The notes beneath the pieces are model-generated. The model was given only the letters and a program-made list of their open reading frames with translations. It ran no database searches and was not told where the DNA came from. From Litorimonas sp947503715 (GTDB lineage: Bacteria; Pseudomonadota; Alphaproteobacteria; Caulobacterales; Maricaulaceae), in the NCBI RefSeq assembly GCF_050271975.1, contig NZ_CP189850.1, forward strand, positions 1,302,001 to 1,366,000: a stretch of 64,000 nt of DNA, read 5' to 3'. Positions 45,180-54,006 of this stretch are shown one piece after another (the stretch's first letter is position 1; the number at the start of each line of letters is the position of its first letter). The translations under genes and the position numbers were made by a program.

Positions 45180-46145
45180 ATGGCCTCTGTCACGCGGGAC
45201 GGTGTAGCGGTGGCCGATTACGGCTATGACGTGAACCAGCACCGCGTGTCCAAGACACTCGCGGATGGGTCCATTATTCACTATCATTATGACGAACAAG
45301 GCCGGATGATGGCGGAAACAGATGGCCTTACCGGCGCGACGATCCGCGACTATATCTGGTTTGGCCTGTCGCCCGTCGCGGTGGACAGCGCGGCAGACGG
45401 TCTCCACTACATACACACGGACCATCTCGGCCGTCCCGCTTTTGTCACGGACCCATCGGGCACCTCCGTCTGGGACGGCGGCATCACGACGCCGTTTGGC
45501 TACAGCCTCGGCGTGGTCGGCACCTTCACACAAAAGCTCATGTTCCCGGGCCAGTACCGCGACGAGGAGACGGGCTATGACCAAAACTGGAACCGGACCT
45601 ATGACCCGGAACTGGGGCGGTATCTACAGAGTGATCCGATAGGGCTGGCAGGCGGGTTGAATAGATATGCTTATGTGGGCGGGAATCCGGTCAGCTATAT
45701 CGATCCCACTGGAGAGATTGCATTTCTTGCTGTGCCTTTGGTGGCTATTCTGGTGAGGCGTTTCGTAGCTGGCGCGGTGTTACCTGCAGTGATAGACATT
45801 GTTTCACAAGCTTTCATCCTTCAAAGAGCAGGGTGCTTGTCGATAAGAAATTTCGACGGTAAACGTATTTTCAAAAATGCACTTGCTGGTGGAGTGGCAG
45901 GATTAGTAAAGTTTCCTGGCTTAAAGTTTTCTAAATCTTCACCATCTGCACCAAATTTTGCCAAAGGCTTTATAAGCGATCGTCGCATGATGAAACAAAT
46001 CTACGGCACGTCAAAAAATTCAAATCAATTCAAAATGGAAATAAAAGATTTTATTGACTCTTCTGCTAAAGGATTTTTAGCATCCCGCGTTTTCGACTAC
46101 AAGATAAATCCCGATCCATTCAGAGCACCATGTGTGTGTCAATAA
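45180..46145 (+). CDS. orphan Rhs core/tip cassette 2
   Basis: Core homology begins near 45163 (LNARGRMASVTRDGVAVADY) and runs to NPVSYIDPTG. The tip is ~145 residues: a hydrophobic segment (FLAVPLVAILVRRFVAGAVL), then a Lys/Ser-rich soluble part ending FRAPCVCQ. The ATG at 45180 is an internal Met of the core and no start signals are visible, so I consider it a silent cassette. Confidence 0.75.
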   Translation: MASVTRDGVAVADYGYDVNQHRVSKTLADGSIIHYHYDEQGRMMAETDGLTGATIRDYIWFGLSPVAVDSAADGLHYIHTDHLGRPAFVTDPSGTSVWDGGITTPFGYSLGVVGTFTQKLMFPGQYRDEETGYDQNWNRTYDPELGRYLQSDPIGLAGGLNRYAYVGGNPVSYIDPTGEIAFLAVPLVAILVRRFVAGAVLPAVIDIVSQAFILQRAGCLSIRNFDGKRIFKNALAGGVAGLVKFPGLKFSKSSPSAPNFAKGFISDRRMMKQIYGTSKNSNQFKMEIKDFIDSSAKGFLASRVFDYKINPDPFRAPCVCQ

Positions 46146-46152
46146 GGAGTTG

Positions 46153-46338
46153 ATGGAAATGTTGTCATCAGTATTCGCTTGGGTTTATACAATTAGCACT
46201 GCATTCGCTGTGTCATTCCTCGCAACATATTTTTTAGTTAACTGGCTCAATTTGACTGATTTCTTCTCGGTTATACTAATGTCTTTCCTAACAGTAATTT
46301 TTGCGATTCCGATAAAAAAACACCTCTGGAATTTCTGA
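46153..46338 (+). CDS. two-helix membrane protein, candidate immunity to cassette 2
   Basis: The protein has 61 residues from the ATG at 46153 (AAGGAG three bases upstream), 7 bases after the cassette 2 stop. Two membrane helices (~5-27 and ~33-51). The IS at 46352 begins 13 bases behind it and may have removed further cassettes. Confidence 0.6.
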   Translation: MEMLSSVFAWVYTISTAFAVSFLATYFLVNWLNLTDFFSVILMSFLTVIFAIPIKKHLWNF

Positions 46339-46351
46339 TGATATCGATAAC

Positions 46352-47154
46352 GGCTTTGTCACGTAAGCTAGGTCAAACATTATTTTTCTTTAATTGCTTT
46401 TTTAAACGCAAGTTAATGCCGTCACGAGATTTCATTCATTCTGAGCTTGAGTTCTAAATTTTCTTGGAGTGTTTCTTGAGATTTTGTGCGTCTGAAGTTG
46501 AAGAGATTGTAGATTTGACTGAAAGCAGAAAGAAGTCTTTGAGCGTTCCTGATAGATCTAAATCTCTGTGATTTTCGTTCTCTTCGCCGGATAGGAACGT
46601 GTGAACATTCTGCACGATTGTTCTTTCTTCCTCCAACGTCTTGCAAATGTTTCAGGCCTAAGGTTTTTGAGCGTTGCTCAGTACGAACCAAGTCGGTCAG
46701 TAACAATTCGAGTAGGTTTGATGCTTTGAGTTTTTTAGGAGTTTTCTCAGTAAACGCATGGCCGCCTTGGTGTTGCGTCGGCTTTGAATGACGATGCCCA
46801 AAACAGTGCCTTCATCGTCGACGGCTCTCCATAGATAGACCATCTTCCAAGCTATTTTTGTATAAACTTCGTCTAGATGCCAGACAGGTGAGGGGCGCTC
46901 GGATCTGAACTTTATCCGTTTTGTGTAAATGGATCCAAATTTATCAACCCATCTTCGGATTGTTTCATAGGAAACATCAATGCCACGCTCGATCATGAGT
47001 TTTTCAACATTCCGAAAGATCGAGGTGAATCGGAAATAGAGCCAAACAACCCGTTTGGTGACGTCTGGATGGAAACGATGCCGGGCATAAATTGAGGTTT
47101 TCATCGCTATGTCTTAGCGGAATGTCTGGAAACTGGCATTAACGTGACAAAGCC
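46352..47154 (-). mobile_element. IS6-family insertion sequence, copy 2 (decayed)
   Basis: The 803-bp element has the right end ATTAACGTGACAAAGCC (47138-47154) and the left end GGCTTTGTCACGTAAG (46352-46367), the left slightly eroded. There is no target duplication. Its orientation is opposite to copy 1 and the same as copy 3. It separates the rhs locus from a LysR gene remnant. Confidence 0.88.
46422..47104 (-). pseudogene. IS6-family transposase, copy 2, inactivated
   Basis: The frame from 47104 carries the helix-turn-helix (VSYETIRRWVDKFG) and the first part of the DDE domain (WHLDEVYTKIAWKMVYLWRA). It leaves the frame near 46720 (RKLLKNSKHQ). The remainder (LKHLQDVGGRKNNRAECSHV) is in another frame up to 46422. 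GGK is changed to AWK in the core. Confidence 0.87.
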
Positions 47155-47321
47155 TATCAAATGATTTAAATGAAGGTCGGCTGCAGCAAGTTTCGGCACA
47201 CTATGAGAAGCCACCGATCCCGATCCATGTGGTGTACAATGAAACGAAATTGAGCGCAGCTAAAATCACGCGGTTTAAAGAGCTCTTGGTGACACGGCTG
47301 CGCGAAAGAAAATTTGACTGA
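47155..47321 (+). pseudogene. LysR-family regulator, C-terminal fragment
   Basis: The IS end is followed directly by an open frame of 54 residues ending in TGA at 47319-47321. It includes EGRLQQVSAHYEKPPIPIHV and FKELLVTRLRERKFD, the usual last strand and helix of a LysR effector domain. The N-terminal part is lost, presumably by IS6-mediated deletion. Confidence 0.75.
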
Positions 47322-47336
47322 GAGATTTTGACTTTT

Positions 47337-48398
47337 TTATAGATTAGATGAGTCCGATGGGTTTCCCATCATCGCCTTAATCTGGTGTTCAGTCTCCGGT
47401 ATTGTGTTAGCGCAAGTACACCAAGCAGTTCTGATGGTTGCCAGAACCGCAATTATTGTCGTGAAGCCAGCAAGGGTTAAAAACAAAACGGCAGCATACA
47501 GCGTTGCGCTGGTTTCAAAGTTGTGGAGTTGGAAAAACCCAGCGGATATGACAGAGATCGGAAAAGTTGCTGCCCACCAACTTAGGCATACGCCAGCTTG
47601 AGTCAAAAACCGTAATTGAAAACTGATAACGAGCACCAGAAAACCGCCGACAGACAATAAGGCGAAGGTAATTTCTGGGTGAATAAACGGCACGATTGTA
47701 TGCAGTCCCCCCGCTAATAACCCAAAAGGTGCCCCCAGTATAAACAGTGTTGGCCGCAGGCCAGGCGCCATTGCGGGTTCAAACACCAAGCGACGGAATA
47801 TGATGGGTAATAACATAAGCCAAAGTATTGCGCCAACACTCAGGAGAAAAAGGGGAAACTCAATCGGTCCATGTTGCGGCCAGCTCAACGCGGAGGTCAT
47901 AATGCCCGCTGCAGGTAAAAACCACGTTGGATTTATGTCTGCTGGTGCGAACTCCTTTACTAACCACCGACCCACAAACTTAAACAACAAAGCGAGATGC
48001 CCTATACTTGCCATCAACCAGACTATCCAGCCAAGTGAGCTTGTTTCGGACCAAGCCCCACCTATCAGCATAGCCGCCATAAAGCCGGGTGCGAGCAAGT
48101 TGGCGCGTGTCGCTATTGAAAAGTCCTCTGACACCGCCTGACGTGCTCTTACAAATTTTGTAAAGTATAGTACAATATCTGCCAGCAGCACAAAAGCGGC
48201 TGCGATGAGTAATCCGCTACCGATGCTGTAGGCAAATAATATATCTAAAGTTTGGGCCGCTATTATAATCGCTGAACCTAAGCCTGCCAGCCCCAACGCA
48301 ATCGGAAAGAGCGCTGTTGGGCTCCGAGCGAGCAAGCTTATTGCGCCTTTCACCGAAACGGCCATTACAGCATTTCGTGGATTAGAAGGTAGAGACAT
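47337..48398 (-). CDS. TDT/SLAC1-type membrane transporter (TehA-like)
   Basis: The protein has 353 residues with about ten transmembrane helices, beginning PTALFPIALGLAGLGSAIII, the conserved first helix of the tellurite-resistance/dicarboxylate transporter family. Later helices include WFLPAAGIMTSALSW and LFILGAPFGLLAGG. Relatives are anion channels or organic-acid/sulfite exporters; the substrate is not predictable here. The start overlaps the end of the ZIP gene by 34 bases, so it is the last gene of a three-gene operon. Confidence 0.85.
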   Translation of the reverse strand: MSLPSNPRNAVMAVSVKGAISLLARSPTALFPIALGLAGLGSAIIIAAQTLDILFAYSIGSGLLIAAAFVLLADIVLYFTKFVRARQAVSEDFSIATRANLLAPGFMAAMLIGGAWSETSSLGWIVWLMASIGHLALLFKFVGRWLVKEFAPADINPTWFLPAAGIMTSALSWPQHGPIEFPLFLLSVGAILWLMLLPIIFRRLVFEPAMAPGLRPTLFILGAPFGLLAGGLHTIVPFIHPEITFALLSVGGFLVLVISFQLRFLTQAGVCLSWWAATFPISVISAGFFQLHNFETSATLYAAVLFLTLAGFTTIIAVLATIRTAWCTCANTIPETEHQIKAMMGNPSDSSNL

Positions 48399-49120
48399 AT
48401 GCCCCCCGACCCGATCAATCCAGTAAAGGACGGACTTTTATGGTGGGCTTCAGGCAGCATGGCCTCACACACCATTGCCAACAATATGCCGGCGGCAAAC
48501 GCCTCTAGCCATGGTTTAAGACTAGGGCCCAAAGTACCGAGTAGAGCATAACTCATCAATGTTGCTAAGGTTGTGATTATCGCCAACCCAATCCAAAGGA
48601 TCATGATATGTGCAGTTGAGATATTTGAGGCTTTTAACCCTGACGTACTTGATATGGACTGCGCGACATTGCCGAGCCCGAGCGCAACCGCCAACGGGAT
48701 AGTGCTGCCATTTCCTGTGAGCGTGACACCAAGGACAAGTGCTTCTGGTATGGCATCAAGTATCGTCCCGAGCGTGATAGCTAGTCCATTGTCTGGCTTT
48801 AGCTCCGTCTGCATGTCATTCAGGCAAGTTGCACACCGCTTGCGGTGCTTAGCCCCTCGCTTCGCTAGCCACCAATTCATGATGCTGAATACAGCTGCCG
48901 CCAAAAAAATCATTAAAATAACAGAAGGGAGAGCGAGTTCATGGAGCGATCCATTAATCAAGTCCAAGAAAGAAGCGGCGATTAATAGCCCGGCTCCCAA
49001 AGACATAAAGGCGGCCGTCATACGATGGCTTATTTTTAGCCTCAGAGACAGGATAGCACCAATCGGAAAACAGAGCGCAACGAGCGCGCTCAACCATAGA
49101 ATTTCAGTGATGCCCGTCAT
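48365..49120 (-). CDS. ZIP-family divalent metal transporter
   Basis: The protein has 251 residues with eight predicted membrane helices. A cytoplasmic loop carries a Cys/His-rich motif HRKRCATCLNDM at ~92-103. The metal-path helices read LDAIPEALVLG and MVCEAMLPEAHH, a variant of the usual HN.PEG and HE.PH motifs. Probable zinc or other metal uptake across the inner membrane. Seven bases follow the small gene upstream. Confidence 0.85.
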   Translation of the reverse strand: MTGITEILWLSALVALCFPIGAILSLRLKISHRMTAAFMSLGAGLLIAASFLDLINGSLHELALPSVILMIFLAAAVFSIMNWWLAKRGAKHRKRCATCLNDMQTELKPDNGLAITLGTILDAIPEALVLGVTLTGNGSTIPLAVALGLGNVAQSISSTSGLKASNISTAHIMILWIGLAIITTLATLMSYALLGTLGPSLKPWLEAFAAGILLAMVCEAMLPEAHHKSPSFTGLIGSGGICLYLLIHEML

Positions 49121-49127
49121 AGCCCTT

Positions 49128-49289
49128 CTAAATAGCGTCTAAGCTATACGGCAGTTCGGCAAACAACATAGCGCTGCGACGGGTTTGTTTATAACTACCA
49201 GTCCACCGTTTTTCGAAAGCGCTATTAAGACGTGCCTGCAGTGTGTCTAATAGGCCATCTTCTATCATCTTGTGACTAGATTCTGCCAT
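49128..49289 (-). CDS. small 53-residue protein upstream of the ZIP gene
   Basis: From the ATG at 49289 (GAGG five bases upstream) to the stop at 49128. It is soluble, mixed-charge and helical (MIEDGLLDTLQARLNSAFEK), with SYKQTRRSAMLFAELPYS near the C-terminus. It ends seven bases before the ZIP start, so it is probably co-transcribed. I do not recognise the family. Confidence 0.55.
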   Translation of the reverse strand: MAESSHKMIEDGLLDTLQARLNSAFEKRWTGSYKQTRRSAMLFAELPYSLDAI

Positions 49290-49322
49290 TTCATCCTCTG
49301 CCAAAAAAATTGACCTTAAACT

Positions 49323-49943
49323 CTATGTCAACACATTGAGCCCGCGTTTTACGCCGTCGCGCGCCATCACGCGCGCATGCCAGTCTACTACAGAGGGAAA
49401 TGCGGACAAATCAAAGCCGAAATATGTAGGAGCGCGATCAATCCAACCGATGTGCATAATGTCCGCAATCGAGAACTCATCTCCGCTGAGGAAAGGTGAT
49501 TTAGATAGCGCCATTTCCATTACTCCAACGAGGCGTTGGCTCTCTGTATTAAATCGATCAAAACCTGGCTGAAATTCGGGAAAATTGCGTTTGAAATAAC
49601 CAGCCTGCCCCATCATGGGGCCGATTCCACCTGTTTGAAAATATGTCCAAGCAATTGCATCAATTCGTAACGCAGGATCGATCGGCAGAAGACCGTTAAA
49701 TTTTTCCGCCAGATAAAGCAAAATTGCACCACTTTCAAAAACACGGATTGGTTTCCCATTGGCTTCGTCTCGATCCACAATCGCTGGAATACGGCCATTT
49801 GGGTTGATTTTTAGGAAGGCATCCTTCTTCTGATCTTGGTCACTCAAGTTCAGAATATTGAGCTTATAGGGCTGGCCTAGCTCTTCGAGTGCAATGGTAA
49901 CTTTCACGCCATTTGGCGTGTTTGCTGTGTAAACATCAATCAT
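49323..49943 (-). CDS. glutathione S-transferase, Nu-class (YfcG/YghU)-like
   Basis: The protein has 206 residues. The thioredoxin-like domain starts MIDVYTANTPNGVKVTIALE (TPNG is the Nu-class glutathione/disulfide site) and includes NPNGRIPAIVDRD and the glutathione-binding ESGAILLYLAEK. An all-helical C-terminal domain follows, with FSIADIMHIGWI. Nu-class enzymes act as disulfide-bond or peroxide reductases using glutathione, which fits the redox genes nearby. GGGAGGA ribosome site. It is followed upstream by the hydrolase-OsmC gene, 23 bases away, in the same direction. Confidence 0.92.
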   Translation of the reverse strand: MIDVYTANTPNGVKVTIALEELGQPYKLNILNLSDQDQKKDAFLKINPNGRIPAIVDRDEANGKPIRVFESGAILLYLAEKFNGLLPIDPALRIDAIAWTYFQTGGIGPMMGQAGYFKRNFPEFQPGFDRFNTESQRLVGVMEMALSKSPFLSGDEFSIADIMHIGWIDRAPTYFGFDLSAFPSVVDWHARVMARDGVKRGLNVLT

Positions 49944-49966
49944 ATTATCCTCCCGCAGAGTGTTAG

Positions 49967-51187
49967 CTAGTTCGCGTAATCCGTCATTGGCGCGGTCTCA
50001 ATTTTTATCTCATTCTCAAATGTTTTATGGACCGGGCAAAGATTAGCTATTTCCATCATCCGGCGATGTTCCGCATCGGTAAGATCACCATTGATTTCAA
50101 TGTAACGCACAAAACGATCAACTTTGCCTTCAGTTTTTTCGCAGTCGTTACAGTCTTGTGCATGAACACGGTCGTGCACAACCCTTACAGAAACTTTTTC
50201 GACCGAGAGCTTTTTTCTGCGCGCATACATATTTAAGGTCATAGATGTACATCCACCCAATGCTGCGCCGAGATAATCATAGGGCGTTGGGCCTTTATTC
50301 GTGCCACCTACTCGTTCTGGCTCATCAATCACGAAATTATGCCGACCCACTCTGGCCGATGTGTAAAAAGCTTTGTTGGTTTTTCCTTCAACCACAATTT
50401 CTTTTTCAAAATCTGGCGCAGCCTCAACTGGCAGGGGCACGAGATATCTCTTGGCCCAACTTGCGATGATGTCTGCGGAAAAGGCTGCATCGCCCTTACC
50501 TGATAACAGATGTGTCGCTTGGTCAAGGCTCACAAAACTTTTCGGATGCTTGGCCTGGACAAAAATCTTCGTCGCCTCGTCTATAGATACAGTATCGTCA
50601 AGCGGCGAGTGCATTACGAGGACCGCCGCTTTGAGGGTTTTATAATCCGGCATATAAGACGTCACATCATCGACAAAGGCCTGCTTAAATTCAAACGGAC
50701 GCCCTGCTAATGGGATGACGACCCGCTTCTCTGTTCGCAAACGGTCCAAATGATCAGAGAGCGCTTTGAGGATGTGTTCAGGAGTAGCTGGCGCGCCAAT
50801 GGTTGCCACGGCTTTTACCGAAGGAATTTGCGCTGAGGCAGCCAATGACACCGTGCCACCGAAGGAGTGTCCGACAAGTAATTGTGGTGCTTGATAGTTT
50901 TTTTCTAAAAATCGCGCAGCGCTCAGCGTATCCTGAATACCAGTTGAGAAATTACTATCAATGAAATCACCTTCACTGCGGCCTAACCCCAAGAAGTCAA
51001 AGCGAAGAGTCGCAATACCCTGTTGGGCGAGATGCTCGGAAATATGGACAGCTGCCTTGATGCTTTTTGTGCACGTAAAACAATGCGCGTACAGGGCATA
51101 AGCCAAGACGGGCTGACTATCTGGAACATGTAACACACCCGATAATGTCTGGTTATTCGGGCGTTGGATTTGAACGTCAATTTTCAT
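49967..51187 (-). CDS. alpha/beta hydrolase fused to OsmC-like peroxide-reductase domain
   Basis: The protein has 406 residues. The N-terminal hydrolase (~1-250) has nucleophile Ser108 in LLVGHSFGG, Asp in MHSPLDDTVS and His in ATHLLSGKG. The C-terminal OsmC domain (~270-400) has its two redox Cys in LGGCTSMTLNMYA and NLCPVHKT. This two-domain architecture is known; OsmC domains reduce organic hydroperoxides and the hydrolase may release the substrate from an ester. It probably forms an operon with the GST gene. Confidence 0.93.
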   Translation of the reverse strand: MKIDVQIQRPNNQTLSGVLHVPDSQPVLAYALYAHCFTCTKSIKAAVHISEHLAQQGIATLRFDFLGLGRSEGDFIDSNFSTGIQDTLSAARFLEKNYQAPQLLVGHSFGGTVSLAASAQIPSVKAVATIGAPATPEHILKALSDHLDRLRTEKRVVIPLAGRPFEFKQAFVDDVTSYMPDYKTLKAAVLVMHSPLDDTVSIDEATKIFVQAKHPKSFVSLDQATHLLSGKGDAAFSADIIASWAKRYLVPLPVEAAPDFEKEIVVEGKTNKAFYTSARVGRHNFVIDEPERVGGTNKGPTPYDYLGAALGGCTSMTLNMYARRKKLSVEKVSVRVVHDRVHAQDCNDCEKTEGKVDRFVRYIEINGDLTDAEHRRMMEIANLCPVHKTFENEIKIETAPMTDYAN

Positions 51188-51266
51188 TCATTCAACTTTC
51201 AACTGGGGTATATAGTCATGGATGGCGTGCCAACTCATGCGGCACACCATGAAGAAAAATGTTGCG

Positions 51267-52520
51267 TTAAGGTTTGCGCAAGAGAACGACCGTTCCCTGA
51301 CCGCCATCCGCGCAAATGGACACGAGCGCATAACTGCCAGAGCTATAAGCGGAGAGTTCTTTTGCCGTCTGGCTCAGGATACGTGCACCCGTCGCCCCGA
51401 AAGGATGACCAATTGCCAACGATCCACCATTCGGATTTAATCGGTCCCAAGGGAAGTCGCCCAAATCAAAATCCACACCAGCCTTGTCTCGACGATAGAC
51501 TGAATCTGTCACCGCTTTGACATTCGCTAAGAGTTGCGCGGCAAAGGCTTCATGGATTTCAAACAGAGCCACATCCTTTAATCTCAAACCATGCCGCGCC
51601 AATAGTTTAGGAATGGCCCGCGCAGGCGCCATCAAAATACCTTCTTCGTTTCTGTAATCCATGGCTTCAATTTGCCAATCAACCAGTTCGACAGCCTGGC
51701 TTGCGTCCAAGTCTTTGAGGCCTTGTTCATCAGCAACCCACAGTCCGGCGGCACCGTCCGTCAAAGGCGATGAGTTTCCAGCGGTCAAGGTTCCGTTAGG
51801 ACCTCGGTCAAAAACGGGTTTCAAGCTTGCCAGCTTTTCCAGCGAGGAGTCAGCGCGCGGAATTGTGTCGGCTTCGACGCCGTTAAAGGGCAATATAAGA
51901 TCATCAAAGAACCCAGCTGATTGCGCAGAAGTGGCACACTTATGACTATCGAAGGCAATCTTGTCCTGATCTTCGCGGGCTATATCGAAATGCTGCGCCA
52001 TATCCTCACTATGTTCGCCCATTGACCGGCCAGAAATTCGATTGGCCCACCCTTTGACAGGAAGGTCTACGTCGGTGGGTTGAAGCGACTGAAAGGCTTC
52101 AAGCGCAGCGGCGGGATTGGCTTGGAACAGGAAAGCAAGGTTCTGAGCGACGTCTTCTTTTAACGCAATCGGCACATGGCTCATCGACTCAACTCCACCG
52201 ACCAGAGCCAAGTGATTGCCTCCTTTACCTAACATTGAGGAAGCTTGGATTGTCGCCAACATACTCGTTGAGCAGGCCAATTGTGTTGAAAAGGCTGGCA
52301 CGGATGGGTCTAGTCCCGCCTCCAACCAGAGCTCTCGCCCCAAATTTGAAATGCTGGGGCTTGGTATGACCTGCCCCCATGCAAAGAAGTCTGGGGTCGC
52401 AGATTTTACCATATGCTCAATGACAGGCTTTGAAATTTCAATAGCATTAAGAGAGGCGTATTCTTTTCCTGCTTTTACAAATGGGGTTCGGCGTCCAGGA
52501 ACGATATATGTTTTCGACAT
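51267..52520 (-). CDS. acetyl-CoA C-acyltransferase (thiolase, FadI-like)
   Basis: The protein has 417 residues with the full thiolase fold. The acyl-accepting nucleophile is Cys83 in QLACSTS; the other catalytic elements are His in FEIHEAFAAQ, GHPFGATGAR and Cys in SICADGGQG. It performs the last step of beta-oxidation or the reverse condensation. No FadJ-like partner is next to it, so the local pathway is open. Confidence 0.92.
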   Translation of the reverse strand: MSKTYIVPGRRTPFVKAGKEYASLNAIEISKPVIEHMVKSATPDFFAWGQVIPSPSISNLGRELWLEAGLDPSVPAFSTQLACSTSMLATIQASSMLGKGGNHLALVGGVESMSHVPIALKEDVAQNLAFLFQANPAAALEAFQSLQPTDVDLPVKGWANRISGRSMGEHSEDMAQHFDIAREDQDKIAFDSHKCATSAQSAGFFDDLILPFNGVEADTIPRADSSLEKLASLKPVFDRGPNGTLTAGNSSPLTDGAAGLWVADEQGLKDLDASQAVELVDWQIEAMDYRNEEGILMAPARAIPKLLARHGLRLKDVALFEIHEAFAAQLLANVKAVTDSVYRRDKAGVDFDLGDFPWDRLNPNGGSLAIGHPFGATGARILSQTAKELSAYSSGSYALVSICADGGQGTVVLLRKP

Positions 52521-52601
52521 GGTTTTTCCTATCTATTTTGGAAAGTTGTCGCATCTGATCCAAACAGCAAAACCTTGTCAGGATCAGATGCGACAATTAT
52601 A

Positions 52602-53111
52602 TTAGGATTTTGCAGTTTCCTGAAGCGCTTGACCCGCCAGGAAAATTGCTGCTGCGAGAAGAACCAAGTCTTTCAAGAGAAACTGGCCTGGCACGACTGA
52701 CAGTGCCGGGAAGCCGCCCAATGACGCCTCTGTAACGGGTGCTGTAAACAATAAGCTTGCTGTCACAAAAAATGTCCCAATAGCACCTAGCGCACCCAAA
52801 AGAGCGGCCTTCGGGAATTTAAAGCCTAGAACGATAAGTGCGGCGACCGCTATCTCAGTGGTACCAATAAAATTGGACGCGCCTTGGACGGAAGTCACTT
52901 TATACAACCAACTTGTCAGTGGGCTGGAGGCAACAAGCCCTTCAATAGCACCTGCTTCATAGGCTGTGAATTTCATGGCGCCAATCCAGCCCAGAACTGT
53001 AATGGTCGATGCTTTTAATGCATAAAGGCCGACCGTGCTGATTTTTTCACCCAGCGCGTTGATACGTGTCGCTGAATATCTTGTGTCAGAGAGTTTTGCT
53101 GTAGTTGTCAT
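52602..53111 (-). CDS. DUF417/YkgB (RclC)-like inner-membrane protein
   Basis: The protein has 169 residues with about four membrane helices. The family signature WIGAMKFTAYEAGAIEGLVA then SSPLTSWLYK is clear (E. coli YkgB has WIGLLKFVPYEADSI and NSPLMSFFY). RclC belongs to the reactive-chlorine resistance operon of E. coli. Two TetR-type operators lie at 53131 and 53204, the first ending 20 bases before the ATG, so it is probably repressed by the TetR protein at 55564. Confidence 0.88.
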   Translation of the reverse strand: MTTTAKLSDTRYSATRINALGEKISTVGLYALKASTITVLGWIGAMKFTAYEAGAIEGLVASSPLTSWLYKVTSVQGASNFIGTTEIAVAALIVLGFKFPKAALLGALGAIGTFFVTASLLFTAPVTEASLGGFPALSVVPGQFLLKDLVLLAAAIFLAGQALQETAKS

Positions 53112-53130
53112 TTTGTAGTCCCTTAGTTAA

Positions 53131-53144
53131 TGACCGATTGGTCT
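53131..53144. promoter_or_regulatory. TetR-type operator, DUF417 proximal site
   Basis: TGACCGATTGGTCT: GACC-N4-GGTC inverted repeat, eleven of fourteen positions equal to the perfect site at 60814. It lies 20 bases from the ATG at 53111. Confidence 0.7.
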
Positions 53145-53203
53145 AATTCGAGTTTTAAAAAATGGCAGCTCGGTGTCTGCGATGAAATTCTTGTACGAGT
53201 AAT

Positions 53204-53217
53204 AAACCGATTGGTCA
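53204..53217. promoter_or_regulatory. TetR-type operator, DUF417 distal site
   Basis: AAACCGATTGGTCA shares ACCGATTGGTC with the proximal site and lies 73 bp further upstream, about seven helical turns. Confidence 0.62.
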
Positions 53218-53359
53218 AGAATATGATTATCACAAAATTGTGATGCCAAAATAAGTGTCCATTTTTCCTTATAGCTCATTGTTTTATTTTTATAATTCAT
53301 AGATATTTTGCCTGCAAATATTAATCTTAGAGGTCTATGATGGCTTCACCGTTAAGGGG

Positions 53360-53971
53360 TTATGAGATTTTCTCATTTAAAACCCTAGAAATTTGACGCT
53401 TTAATGCGGGTAAAACTTCAGCCTCATACCAAGGATTACGCTTGAGCCATAAATTATTTCTTGGACTAGGGTGAGGCATAACCAGCCTTGAGGGCATATA
53501 GTCCTTCCATCTGGAAACACGTTCGGTGAGCGTTATCTTTTCTCCATCTCTAATGTGCCAATCAATCGCGTATTGGCCGATGATTAAAGTCAGTTCCACG
53601 CCCTTAAGGCTTTCCAGTAATTGCGGCCTCCATAGCGCCGCACATTTAGGGCGCGGCGGAAGATCACCACTCTTTCCCGTTCCCGGAAAGCAAAACCCCA
53701 TGGGTAAAATAGCAATCTTTTTGGGATCGTAAAAAACACTTTCGGAGATTCCCATCCAATCTCGTAATCTAACGCCTGATGGATCATCAAAAGGAATACC
53801 CTTTTTATGCGTGATCCTTCCCGGGGCTTGACCCACAATTAGAATTTTAGAGCTTGGGTCGCCTTGCAAAATAGGCTTTGGGCCAAGTGGGAGGTCATCG
53901 CAGGCCGTGCAATCTCTAACTGAGCTAATGAGTTCACGCAGGTCATCATCAGACGGTTGAGACATTGACAC
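53360..53971 (-). CDS. uracil-DNA glycosylase superfamily protein
   Basis: The protein has 203 residues (GTG at 53971 with AAGG well spaced; ATG at 53965 is also possible). Superfamily motifs are ILIVGQAPG then a short loop with GIPFDDPSGVRLRDW near the N-terminus, and MPHPSPRNN near the C-terminus. Cysteines at the N-terminus (VRDCTACDDLPLG) resemble half of the iron-sulfur ligands of family 4/5 enzymes. It would remove damaged bases from DNA; the exact family is uncertain. Confidence 0.85.
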   Translation of the reverse strand: MSMSQPSDDDLRELISSVRDCTACDDLPLGPKPILQGDPSSKILIVGQAPGRITHKKGIPFDDPSGVRLRDWMGISESVFYDPKKIAILPMGFCFPGTGKSGDLPPRPKCAALWRPQLLESLKGVELTLIIGQYAIDWHIRDGEKITLTERVSRWKDYMPSRLVMPHPSPRNNLWLKRNPWYEAEVLPALKRQISRVLNEKIS

Positions 53972-54006
53972 AAAGACCTTCTAAAGCGGCTTCTCCTATC
54001 TTCTTG

